This document shows positions 45,424 through 53,978 of a stretch of 64,000 nucleotides of DNA, one piece after another. The translations under genes were made by a program, and so were the position numbers. The notes below the pieces were generated by a model, which did not search any database, was not told the DNA's origin, and saw only the letters and a list, made by a program, of their open reading frames with translations. Every line of letters begins with the position of its first letter. Positions within the stretch are counted from its first letter, which is position 1. Origin of the DNA: Comamonadaceae bacterium G21597-S1 (GTDB taxonomy: Bacteria > Pseudomonadota > Gammaproteobacteria > Burkholderiales > Burkholderiaceae_C); assembly GCA_027214345.1 (NCBI GenBank), contig JAPWHR010000002.1:310001-374000 (forward strand), read 5' to 3'.

Positions 45424-45909
45424 ATGTTTGACAACTCCGCTCAGGCCGCAGCGCCCACCGGCCGGCCCGTGGCGCCCGCGGCATCGCCGCTCACGATCAT
45501 GCTGGTGGACGACAACCAGACCTTCGTCACGGCGGTGCGCCAGTTCCTGGACCGATTGCCCGGCGTGCAGATCGTCGCGCAGGCCCGTGACGGCAAGTCG
45601 GCGCTGGCCCATATGCGACGCCATCGGCCCGCACTGGTCCTGCTCGACATCGCGATGCCGGGCATGAACGGGCTGGAATTGGCACGTGCGATCCTGCAGG
45701 ATCCTGCGCCGCCCCAACTGACGTTCCTGTCGATGCACGACAACCGCGAATACCGCGAAGCAGCACGCGAGCTCGGGGCGGATTTCGTCAGCAAGGCGGA
45801 CTTCGTCACCGAATTGTTGCCCTTGTTGCGCGCCAGAATACCGTTGCCGCCGGCGTCCGACGCCATGCCCGGCTCCCAAAGCCCATCGCCCGAGGAGCGA
45901 TGGCGATGA
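45424..45909 (+). CDS. NarL-like receiver protein lacking a DNA-binding domain
   Basis: The 161-residue protein has an Ala/Pro-rich leader (1-22) and a receiver of NarL type (D29, D30, phosphoacceptor D75 in LLDIAMPGMNG, SMHD, K in DFVSKADF). The C-terminal LuxR helix-turn-helix expected after such a receiver is missing; only about 20 linker residues follow. There is no frameshifted remnant downstream, because the next gene overlaps its end by 10 bases. It may act as a phosphate sink or competitor for the kinases nearby. Confidence 0.88.
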   Translation: MFDNSAQAAAPTGRPVAPAASPLTIMLVDDNQTFVTAVRQFLDRLPGVQIVAQARDGKSALAHMRRHRPALVLLDIAMPGMNGLELARAILQDPAPPQLTFLSMHDNREYREAARELGADFVSKADFVTELLPLLRARIPLPPASDAMPGSQSPSPEERWR

Positions 45910-48900
45910 CCACACCAGCATCCCGGCCTCGGTGGGCGACACCCGCCTCGGCCAGCGCCGTGCGTGCGTCCAATGACGCACTGGCAGGTGCTGCGGACGA
46001 CGTTCGCTCGATGCTGGGACGCGAGCTGCGGGTGCTGCTGGCCGTGCATACCGAGCAGGACGCCGCGCAGGCCCTGCTGGCCTTGCGCCAGGGCGGCTTC
46101 ACCGTGCACCATACCCGGGCCTCCAGCATCGACGCATTGCGCCAGGCACTGCCTTCGCCGGAATGGGATGTGGTCATTGCCGACTTCCAGATGCCCGGCC
46201 GCAGCGCCCTGGAGACCCTTGCGACGGTACGCCAGGGTACACCCGGGCTGCCGGTAGTGCTGATCTGCGGCTCCATCGGCGAAGACGCCGCCGTCGACGC
46301 CATTCGCCAGGGCGCCGGCGACTGCATCCTCCTGACGCAGTTGCATCGCAGGTTGGCCCAGGCGGTGCAGCGCCAGCTCGACCAGCGCGCGTTGCGCCAT
46401 GCCCTGCATCGGCCGCACGGCGACAACAACTGGGTGGCGCACAGCGCGGAGCAGTCCCTGGCATCCTTCCCGGTCGCCATCTATGTGTGCGATTGTGACG
46501 GGCGCATCCTGCGCTACAACCGCGCCGCGGCCGCGCTGTGGGGCCGCGAGCCGGATCTGGCGGCCGACCGTTGGGCAAGCGCTCGGAGCATTCTGGGCAC
46601 GAACGGGCAACCATTGAGCCATGAGCAACTGCCGGCCGCCGTGGTCGCCCGGACCGGCCTGCCCATTGCCGGAGCCGAGGTCGTGATCGAGCGCGACGAC
46701 GGCACGACACGGCATGTCGAGCACCATCCGCGGCCGTTGCGCGACGACACCGGCAACATCACCGGTGTCATCGACATGCTGATCGACATCACCGAACGCA
46801 AGCGCCAGGAGCGCCGCCTGCTGCTGAGCGACGAGACGTCGCGCAACATGTTCGACAACAGCCCGGCTCCGTGCATGATGAACCTGCCCGGCAAGCACAT
46901 CAGCAGCGTCAACGACCGTTTCGTCGAACTCAGCGGCTACCGCCGGGCGGAACTCGTGGGTCGTACCGTCGACGCGCTCGGGCTGCTCGTCGACGATTCG
47001 GACGGTCGCGCCGTGCGCGCCGCGCTGCAGCGCGACGGCCGTATCGACACCATGGAATTCAACTTCCGGCGCAAGAGCGGAGAGGTGCGCCGCGCCATGG
47101 TGTCCACCACCCGGGTCAATATCGGCGGCGTCGAGCAATACCTGCACTCCTTTGCCGACCTGACCCCGCAACGCGAGGCGCTGGCGCAGGCGCGCCTGGC
47201 GCGCCAGGCGTTTGCCTCGATATCCCAGGGTATCCTGATCAGCGACGCCCAGCGGATGACGATATCGGTGAACCAGGCCTTCGAGCGCATGACGGGCTAC
47301 ACCGAAGCCGAATTGGCGGGTCGCTCGTGCGCCTTGCTGCAAGGTCCGGACAGCAGTCCGGCCACCGTGCTGGCCATCCGTCAGGCCCTGGACCGCGGCC
47401 AGGCGTATCAAGGCGAGATCCTCAACTACCGCAAGGACGGCACGCCATTCTGGAACGCCTTGTCGATCAGCCCGGTCACCGACACCGAGGGGCGGCTGAC
47501 CCATTTCGTCGGCATCCAGCAGGACATCACGACGCGCAAGGAGCAGGAGATCCAGCGCAAGCTGACCGAGCAGATCTTTGCGCAAAGCCACGAAGGCGTG
47601 ATCGTCACCGACGCACGGCGCCGGATCGTCATGGTGAACCAGGCATTCACGACCATCACCGGGTATGCTGCGGCCGAGGTGCTGGGCGGGAATCCCCAGC
47701 TGTTGTCCTCCGGCCGGCAGGACGCGGCGTTCTACCGCGACATGTGGCGGGTGGTGCGCCGCAGCGGCTCCTGGCAGGGCGAGATCTGGAACCGCCATCG
47801 CAGCGGTCGCGAGTATCTCGAATGGCTGACCATCAACGTGCTGCACGATGCCCAGGGCAACGTGACCAACTATATCGGCACCTTCAGCGACATCACCGAG
47901 CAGCGCGCTGCACAGGACAAGATCGACTGGCTGGCGCACTTCGATCCCTTGACCGGACTGGCCAACCGCACCCTGCTCGCCGATCGTTGCGGCCATGACA
48001 TCCACGTGGCCGGACGGGACAACAGCACGGTGGTCCTGCTGGCGCTGGACATGGACGGGTTCCGGCAGGTCAACGACAGCCTGGGATTCTCCGTCGGCGA
48101 CAAGGTGATTCAAAAGTTCGCGCGGCGCCTGGCGCGCCTGGTGCGTGCCCAGGATACCGTGGCGCGGCTGCAGGGGGACGAATTCGTGCTCGCATTGCCC
48201 GGCGAGTCGGCCGAGGGGGCGAGCGCGCTGGTCACGCGACTGCTGCACATTCTGGCCGAGCCCTTCGGCGTGGGAGACACCGAGGTCACGATCAAGACCT
48301 CGATCGGCGTGGCGGTCTACCCCTCCGACGGCGACAGCTTCGACGCCTTGTCCAGTGCGGCCCAGGTCGCCATGCAGCATGCCAAGGACGACGGTGGCAA
48401 TCAGTTCCGGTTCCACAGTCCCGCGATGTATGAGGCCACGGTCGCCAAGCAGGCGCTGGGCACGGCCTTGCGCAGCGCCATCGCACAGGACCAGCTGCTG
48501 CTGCACTACCAGCCGTTTGTGGACATGCTGACCGGCCGCATCGGCGGCATGGAAGCCTTGCTGCGCTGGAACCATCCGGACCTGGGCATGGTGCCGCCGG
48601 GCAAGTTCATTCCGCTGGCCGAACAGACCGGCCAGATCGTCGACATCGGAAACTGGGTGCTGTGCCAGGCCTGCCGCGACATTCGCGACTGGCGCGCCGG
48701 CGGGCTGGAGGTGCCGCCGGTGTCGGTGAACCTGTCGCCACTGCAGTTCCGGGATGCGGCACTGCTCGACAACGTGCGCTCGGCGATGCAGGAACACGGC
48801 ATCGCGGCCGAGCAGATCTGCCTGGAGCTGACCGAAGGCGCGGTCATGGACGACGTGCCGCACAGCGAGCAGGTGATGCACGCGCTCAAGGCGCTCGGCG

Positions 48901-50048
48901 TGCGGCTGTCGCTCGATGACTTCGGCACCGGCTACTCGTCGCTGAGCTATCTCAAGCGGTTTCCGTTCGACAAGGTCAAGATCGACCAGTCCTTCGTGCG
49001 CGACATCCACAGCAGCACGCAGGACGCGGTCATCGCCAAGGTGGTGATCTCGATGGCGCACGGGCTGGGCCTGCGGGTCATCGCCGAAGGTGTCGAGACC
49101 GAGATGCAGTGCGACTTCATGCGCCGCAACCGATGCGACGAGATCCAGGGCTATTTCTTCTCGCGACCCGTGCCGGCAGCCCAGATGCAGGACATGCTGC
49201 GAGAAGCCCGCCGGCTGCCGGTCCACCTGGTGCGCGAACAGGCCAGGAACCGGACCTTGCTGCTGGTGGATGACGAACCCGACGCGATCGCCGCGCTGCA
49301 GCGGCTGCTGCAACCCGATGGCTACCGCATCCTGCATGCCGGCAACGGACCCGAGGCCGTGCAACTGCTGTCCGGGCATTCGGTCGACATGATCGTGTCG
49401 GGCCTGCACCCGGCCGGCATGACCGGCCAGGAGATCCTGCGCCAGGCCAAACGGCTGCATCCGCAATCGATTCGCATCCTGATGTCGGCGCACGGCGAAC
49501 CGGTATCGGCGGCAACCGGCGCCATAGACGACGACACCGATTACCGCATCCTGGCCAAGCCCTGGGACGCCATGCAGCTACGCAGCTTCATCGGCCAGGC
49601 GTTCCGGCAAAAGGAACTGGGCGAAGAGAACGAACAGCTCGACATCCGGATCCGCGCGGCCCAGCAGCAATTGGCGGCGAGCCAACGACAGAGCAAGAAA
49701 GTGCGTGATACCCGGCAACAGGCCGCGGCTCCTGGGACCGTTCAGCCGGCCTTGCTGCGCGATACGTTCGCGCAGCTGCCCTGGCCCATGCTGGTACTGA
49801 CCGATACCGGCACGGTCGATGTCGCCAGCCATCAGGCCGAACAACTGCTCGGCGAAACCCAGCCGCTGGCCGGCCGGCCCTTGGGCCAGGTGATGCCCGC
49901 GCTGCACGCGATGGTATGGGCCGCGGACTGTGGCAGCGACCACATCCGCCTGGCCGACGGCCGGGCTTGCGTCGTCGAATGGCAGGTTGCCGGCTCGAAC
50001 GGCCGTCTCGTGAGACTGGGTACGCCACAGACCGAGGCAGGCGCATGA
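45900..50048 (+). CDS. REC-PAS4-GGDEF-EAL-REC-PAS cyclic-di-GMP signalling protein
   Basis: A GAGGAG precedes the ATG. The 1382-residue protein reads: receiver-like domain (about 42-160), PAS at about 187-304, 311-422, 438-548 and 559-672, GGDEF (674-840), EAL (865-1100), second receiver (1118-1240), coiled coil and a last PAS-like domain (1296-1382). The GGDEF signature is QGDEF (758-762), so cyclase activity is doubtful. The EAL domain looks intact (E885-A-L, DDFGTGYSS, KIDQSFV, AEGVET), pointing to c-di-GMP hydrolysis. Receiver 1 lacks the acidic pair and lysine; receiver 2 has glycine (G1168) in place of the phosphoacceptor aspartate. It overlaps the next gene by ATGA. Confidence 0.92.
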   Translation: MAMTTPASRPRWATPASASAVRASNDALAGAADDVRSMLGRELRVLLAVHTEQDAAQALLALRQGGFTVHHTRASSIDALRQALPSPEWDVVIADFQMPGRSALETLATVRQGTPGLPVVLICGSIGEDAAVDAIRQGAGDCILLTQLHRRLAQAVQRQLDQRALRHALHRPHGDNNWVAHSAEQSLASFPVAIYVCDCDGRILRYNRAAAALWGREPDLAADRWASARSILGTNGQPLSHEQLPAAVVARTGLPIAGAEVVIERDDGTTRHVEHHPRPLRDDTGNITGVIDMLIDITERKRQERRLLLSDETSRNMFDNSPAPCMMNLPGKHISSVNDRFVELSGYRRAELVGRTVDALGLLVDDSDGRAVRAALQRDGRIDTMEFNFRRKSGEVRRAMVSTTRVNIGGVEQYLHSFADLTPQREALAQARLARQAFASISQGILISDAQRMTISVNQAFERMTGYTEAELAGRSCALLQGPDSSPATVLAIRQALDRGQAYQGEILNYRKDGTPFWNALSISPVTDTEGRLTHFVGIQQDITTRKEQEIQRKLTEQIFAQSHEGVIVTDARRRIVMVNQAFTTITGYAAAEVLGGNPQLLSSGRQDAAFYRDMWRVVRRSGSWQGEIWNRHRSGREYLEWLTINVLHDAQGNVTNYIGTFSDITEQRAAQDKIDWLAHFDPLTGLANRTLLADRCGHDIHVAGRDNSTVVLLALDMDGFRQVNDSLGFSVGDKVIQKFARRLARLVRAQDTVARLQGDEFVLALPGESAEGASALVTRLLHILAEPFGVGDTEVTIKTSIGVAVYPSDGDSFDALSSAAQVAMQHAKDDGGNQFRFHSPAMYEATVAKQALGTALRSAIAQDQLLLHYQPFVDMLTGRIGGMEALLRWNHPDLGMVPPGKFIPLAEQTGQIVDIGNWVLCQACRDIRDWRAGGLEVPPVSVNLSPLQFRDAALLDNVRSAMQEHGIAAEQICLELTEGAVMDDVPHSEQVMHALKALGVRLSLDDFGTGYSSLSYLKRFPFDKVKIDQSFVRDIHSSTQDAVIAKVVISMAHGLGLRVIAEGVETEMQCDFMRRNRCDEIQGYFFSRPVPAAQMQDMLREARRLPVHLVREQARNRTLLLVDDEPDAIAALQRLLQPDGYRILHAGNGPEAVQLLSGHSVDMIVSGLHPAGMTGQEILRQAKRLHPQSIRILMSAHGEPVSAATGAIDDDTDYRILAKPWDAMQLRSFIGQAFRQKELGEENEQLDIRIRAAQQQLAASQRQSKKVRDTRQQAAAPGTVQPALLRDTFAQLPWPMLVLTDTGTVDVASHQAEQLLGETQPLAGRPLGQVMPALHAMVWAADCGSDHIRLADGRACVVEWQVAGSNGRLVRLGTPQTEAGA

Positions 50049-51175
50049 CGACCGGCCGTGGCAGCGAATCCGGTGCGGCGTGCGACCGCCAGGGCCACGA
50101 GCCGGTCGGCGCGTCGCAGCATTCGACACACACACCGGCTGCGTGGACCGCAAGCAGCATCGATGGATTCCGAGCGGCTGATCTGCTCGACGGCAGTCCG
50201 ATACCGACATTCGTCGTCGATGCAGACCATGTCGTGCTCCACATGAATCGTGCCTGCGCGGATCTGCTCGGCATCGCGGTGCAGGACGTGACGGGAAAAC
50301 GCGCACCGGGACGCCACCTGTTCGGATACACGCGACCGCTGCTGGCGGAACTGGTGGTCGACGGCGCTCATGCGCACGACGTGACCTCCGTCTATGGCGA
50401 TCGCTGCCGTGCCCTGGACGGCATCCCGGGCGCGTTCGAGGGTGAAGACTTTTTCCCGCAACTGGGCCCGAACGGACGCTGGCTGTCATTCCGCGCGGTG
50501 CCGCTGCGCGATCGACATGGCGCCTTGGTGGGCGCGATGGAGACCGTGCTGGACATCTCCGCGACCCGATGCACCGAGGGGGGCCACGCCGCCGCGGCGC
50601 CGGCGGCCGGGCAGCGGCAGCGGGACGTGCCGGCCGTAACCGAGGTACGGGCGCAGCCGATCCCGGCCCGGATGCGTGCGGCACCCGGGCAGTGGCAACG
50701 CGCCGATCTGTGCCGGTGCATCGAATCGGCGCTCGATGCCGCCGACGCGGACATCAGGCACAAGGCCGACGTGGTGCGCGACCTGGTCGAAACCCCCGCG
50801 ATCGAATGCCGGGCGCCGGAGATCAACCAGGTGATACGGAACCTGCTGGTCAATGCATGCCAGGCCATCGGCGCGCAACGGGGCACCATCACGATACGCA
50901 ATGGATGTGATGGCGACCAGGTCTGGTTCGAGGTCGAGGACACCGGCTCGGGCATCGACAAGGAACAGTTGCCCCGCATCTTCGAGCCGTACTTCACGAC
51001 TCAGCAGCCCGGAGAAGGCCGCGGACGGGGCCTGTCGATCTCCGCGGGCATCGTGCGCCAGCACCAGGGACGGATCACGGTGCGCACCGTCATTGGACAC
51101 GGTTCGGCGTTTCGAGTTACGCTTCCGATCACGCAGGCAGATGCCCGCGAGCGCAACGTGCCGCATGCACCATGA
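50045..51175 (+). CDS. PAS-HATPase protein without a recognisable HisKA domain
   Basis: The 376-residue protein has a PAS domain (about 47-180) ending in ETVLDISATR and a histidine-kinase-type ATPase (about 225-365) with N-box NQVIRNLLVNACQAI, DTGSGID and GRGRGLSISAGIV. Between them lies only an Ala/Pro/Gln/Arg-rich stretch of about 40 residues instead of a dimerisation/phosphoacceptor helix pair, and no H-box was found. The ATPase resembles NtrB/DctB-type kinases. It may phosphorylate nothing itself, act with another kinase, or carry a strongly diverged phosphoacceptor. ATGA overlaps tie it to both neighbours. Confidence 0.85.
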   Translation: MTTGRGSESGAACDRQGHEPVGASQHSTHTPAAWTASSIDGFRAADLLDGSPIPTFVVDADHVVLHMNRACADLLGIAVQDVTGKRAPGRHLFGYTRPLLAELVVDGAHAHDVTSVYGDRCRALDGIPGAFEGEDFFPQLGPNGRWLSFRAVPLRDRHGALVGAMETVLDISATRCTEGGHAAAAPAAGQRQRDVPAVTEVRAQPIPARMRAAPGQWQRADLCRCIESALDAADADIRHKADVVRDLVETPAIECRAPEINQVIRNLLVNACQAIGAQRGTITIRNGCDGDQVWFEVEDTGSGIDKEQLPRIFEPYFTTQQPGEGRGRGLSISAGIVRQHQGRITVRTVIGHGSAFRVTLPITQADARERNVPHAP

Positions 51176-52572
51176 ACACTGAAACAACCGACCACAAACC
51201 TGCCTCACGGGCTCCTCTGCCGGCGACGCCGGCCGCCGGCGAATCGGGCCCGGCCCGTATCCTGTGCGTCGACGACGAGCCCGATGTGCTGGCGTCGCTG
51301 CGGCGCGTGCTCAAGGACGGCGGCTATTCGGTGCGTATCGCGGACAGCGCGGCGACCGGGCTGCAGATCCTGCAGAGCGAGCCGATCGACCTGGTGATCT
51401 CGGACATGCGCATGCCGCAGACGGACGGCGTCCGGTTCCTGGGCCAGGTCCAGGAGCAGTGGCCACAAACCATGCGCATCCTGCTTTCGAGCCGGGCCGA
51501 CGCCGAGCTGATCGCCGAGGCGGTCAACAGCGGGCTGATCTACCGTTACTTCGCCAAGCCCTGGGACGACGACGACATCGTGCTGCAGGTCCGCCTGGCA
51601 CTGGAACGCCGCGCCTTCGAACAGGAGAAGGCGCGCAAGGAGCAGATCGCGCTGGCACGCACCGAGGAACTCAAGGCACTCAATGCCAGCCTGGAGCAGA
51701 ACATGTCGGCAAGCCAGGACGAACTGGCACAGGCCAACCGCCGGCTGAAGAACAACTTCATCATTTCGCTCAAGGTGTTTGCCAGCCTGATCGAAACCCG
51801 GCGCAAGCACATGGTGGGTCATGCCCGCCGGGTCGCCGACCTGGCCCGCAAGCTGGCGTCGCGCCTCGACCTGGAGCCGGCACTGGTGCAGGAGGTGTTC
51901 GTCGCCGGACTGCTGCACGACATCGGCAAGCTGGCGTTCCCCGACGGTCTGTTGGACACGCCGGTGGCCAGCATGAGCAGCCGCCAACTGCACGAGTACC
52001 GCCAGCATCCGGCGCGCGCCGAGGAGTTGCTGATGCCGCTGCAGGACCTGCGTGGTGCGGCCGCCAGCATCGGGGCGCAGATGGAACGTTTCGACGGAAC
52101 CGGTTTCCCGCGCCAGCTCAGCGGGCGTGCCATCCTGGTGGGGGCGCGCATTCTGGCGGTGTGCTCGGACTACGACAACCTGCAGATCGGCCTGCTGGCA
52201 CCACGCCTGTTCACGCCGCGCGAGGCATTGGGCGTCATCGAACGTTCCTCCGGCAAACGATACGATCCCTGGGTGGTCGATGCATTTTCGGCGATGTTGC
52301 GGGGCAAGCCCGGCAAGAGCAGCGCCGAAAAGGACGAGTCCGACGTCATCGAGACACCGGCACCGGCTGACCTGGACGACATGCTGATCGATGCCGCCGA
52401 CGTCGTCGCGGGCATGGTCCTGTCGCGCGACCTGATCTCGCCCGGCGGCCTGATGATGCTGCCGTCCGGCCACACCATCAACGACCGGCTCATCACGAAG
52501 ATGAACGAGTTCGAGAAGACCGACAACGAGAAGCTGACGATCTACATCAAGAAACCTGTCGCCGACGCCTGA
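51172..52572 (+). CDS. REC-HD-GYP-type response regulator with altered catalytic motif
   Basis: The 466-residue protein has an intact receiver (about 24-145; phosphoacceptor D78 in ISDMRMP, K in YFAKPWD), a coiled coil (about 150-195) and an HD-GYP-related domain (about 200-385). HD is H249-D250 (LLHDIGKL), and a further ligand histidine lies in QHPARAEEL. The diagnostic HHExxDGxGYP segment instead reads AQMERFDGTGFP (302-313), with both histidines lost and GYP changed to GFP. A c-di-GMP phosphodiesterase role is the family expectation but may be lost or modified. A C-terminal extension of about 80 residues is unassigned. It ends the signalling array. Confidence 0.88.
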   Translation: MNTETTDHKPASRAPLPATPAAGESGPARILCVDDEPDVLASLRRVLKDGGYSVRIADSAATGLQILQSEPIDLVISDMRMPQTDGVRFLGQVQEQWPQTMRILLSSRADAELIAEAVNSGLIYRYFAKPWDDDDIVLQVRLALERRAFEQEKARKEQIALARTEELKALNASLEQNMSASQDELAQANRRLKNNFIISLKVFASLIETRRKHMVGHARRVADLARKLASRLDLEPALVQEVFVAGLLHDIGKLAFPDGLLDTPVASMSSRQLHEYRQHPARAEELLMPLQDLRGAAASIGAQMERFDGTGFPRQLSGRAILVGARILAVCSDYDNLQIGLLAPRLFTPREALGVIERSSGKRYDPWVVDAFSAMLRGKPGKSSAEKDESDVIETPAPADLDDMLIDAADVVAGMVLSRDLISPGGLMMLPSGHTINDRLITKMNEFEKTDNEKLTIYIKKPVADA

Positions 52573-52613
52573 CTGGCGGCCGGAGCCCTGCGCGTCCGGC
52601 GAGCGCGCGCCGG

Positions 52614-53918
52614 CTACCGCAGATTGCCGGTATGCCCGAGCGAATATCGCCCGGGCTGGGGCCACACCGTCAGGCCGTGCGGCTCGCGACCGACCTTGAC
52701 CGAGTCCACCGCGCCCGACTGCGTGTCGATCCGGTAGACGCGATCGTCGTAGCGGCCGGACAACCACAGGTGCCTGCCGTCGGCGCTGACGTTGCCCATG
52801 TCGGGGCTTCCGCCACCGGGAATGGTCCAGGTGGCGGTGACGCGGCGCGTGGCGAAGTCGATCACCGACACGCTGCCCTTGCCCGCCGGCTTGCCACGGA
52901 TCTCGTTGCCGCCCCGGTTGGCGACGTACAGGCTCTTGCCGTCGCGACTCGGGTACAGGCCATGGGCTCCGATACCGGTCGGGATGAAGCCGATCTGCCG
53001 AAAGCTCTCGCCGTCGACCACGTGCACGCCGTCGGCCATCATGTCGGCCACGAAGAAGGTCGTGCCGTCGGGCGAGACGCGCACGTCCTGCGGCATGCCC
53101 GGCGTGGTGCAGATCTCATTGCCGGGTTGGCCCGGGTCGGGTATCTTGCGCGGCTTCCTGCCCGGCTGCGCGATCAGCGCCAGGGCGTCGGGCCGGTCGA
53201 AATACCGGCTCAGCTTGATGGTTCCGAGCACCACCCGGTGGACCAGGTCGATCTTGGTGATGGAGCCGTTGAATTCACAGGTGAACAGCGCGAACCGCCC
53301 GTCGATGGAGAAGTCGGCGTGGTTGATGCCGGCGCACTGCGGCGTGGCGATCGAATACTGCAGCGCCATCGTCGCGACATCGCGGAAGTCCAGGCGCTTG
53401 TAGGCCTCTGCGACGACGATGGCATGGCGCCCGTCGGGCGACCAGTACATGTTGTACGGGTCGTCGACCGGAATCGATGCGCCCGGTTTGCCGGTGCGGG
53501 GATCGATCGGCGTCAGGCTGCCGTCGGTGCGCCCTTCGGCGTTGTTGGCCACCCACAACGTGCGCAGATCCCACGACGGCACCACGTGCTGGGGATGGAC
53601 CCCGACCTTGAACGTGTCGACCACCTTGAGCGTGGCCGGGTCGATGACCGACACCGTGTTGGCGGCCCGGTTCGGCACATAGATCCGCTCCAGTGCGCCG
53701 GCCACGGCCGCGCTGAAGTTGCCGACCGTCGTTTCCCGGTACAGATTGGACGGATCGGCCACCGGGGCCATGCCCGGCACCACGTCCACGACGGCAGCCG
53801 CGGGAGCCGCCGCCGGCGCGGTGGCGATCGCCACGCGGGCCGGTGCCAGCCAGACCGTGGCAAAGCCGAACAGGAACAGAAGCGCGGTCGCGCCCAGGGC
53901 CAGCGATTTCTTGTGCAT
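52614..53918 (-). CDS. Exported YncE-like beta-propeller protein
   Basis: The 434-residue protein has a hydrophobic N-terminal segment (about 8-27) that acts as signal peptide or anchor, an Ala/Pro linker, and a seven-bladed propeller from about 70. Blade motifs include RIYVPNRAANTVSVIDPATLKVV, DLRTLWVANN, GTTFFVADMMADGVHVVDG and GKSLYVANRGGNEI. YncE-like proteins are periplasmic and of uncertain function. It is downstream of an exported creatininase homologue on the same strand, 60 bases away, so the two may be co-transcribed next to the copper genes. One CINHAD-type cysteine/histidine patch could bind metal. Confidence 0.83.
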   Translation of the reverse strand: MHKKSLALGATALLFLFGFATVWLAPARVAIATAPAAAPAAAVVDVVPGMAPVADPSNLYRETTVGNFSAAVAGALERIYVPNRAANTVSVIDPATLKVVDTFKVGVHPQHVVPSWDLRTLWVANNAEGRTDGSLTPIDPRTGKPGASIPVDDPYNMYWSPDGRHAIVVAEAYKRLDFRDVATMALQYSIATPQCAGINHADFSIDGRFALFTCEFNGSITKIDLVHRVVLGTIKLSRYFDRPDALALIAQPGRKPRKIPDPGQPGNEICTTPGMPQDVRVSPDGTTFFVADMMADGVHVVDGESFRQIGFIPTGIGAHGLYPSRDGKSLYVANRGGNEIRGKPAGKGSVSVIDFATRRVTATWTIPGGGSPDMGNVSADGRHLWLSGRYDDRVYRIDTQSGAVDSVKVGREPHGLTVWPQPGRYSLGHTGNLR

Positions 53919-53978
53919 GGTCGGAGAATGTAAAGCCGGATTGAACAGCGGTGGAAATGCCTTGCTTAACGCACCAGG

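Noticed and set aside
45441-49493. A 1350-codon open frame on the minus strand
   Set aside because: Antisense to the GGDEF-EAL gene, with shadow-type composition and no recognisable motif.
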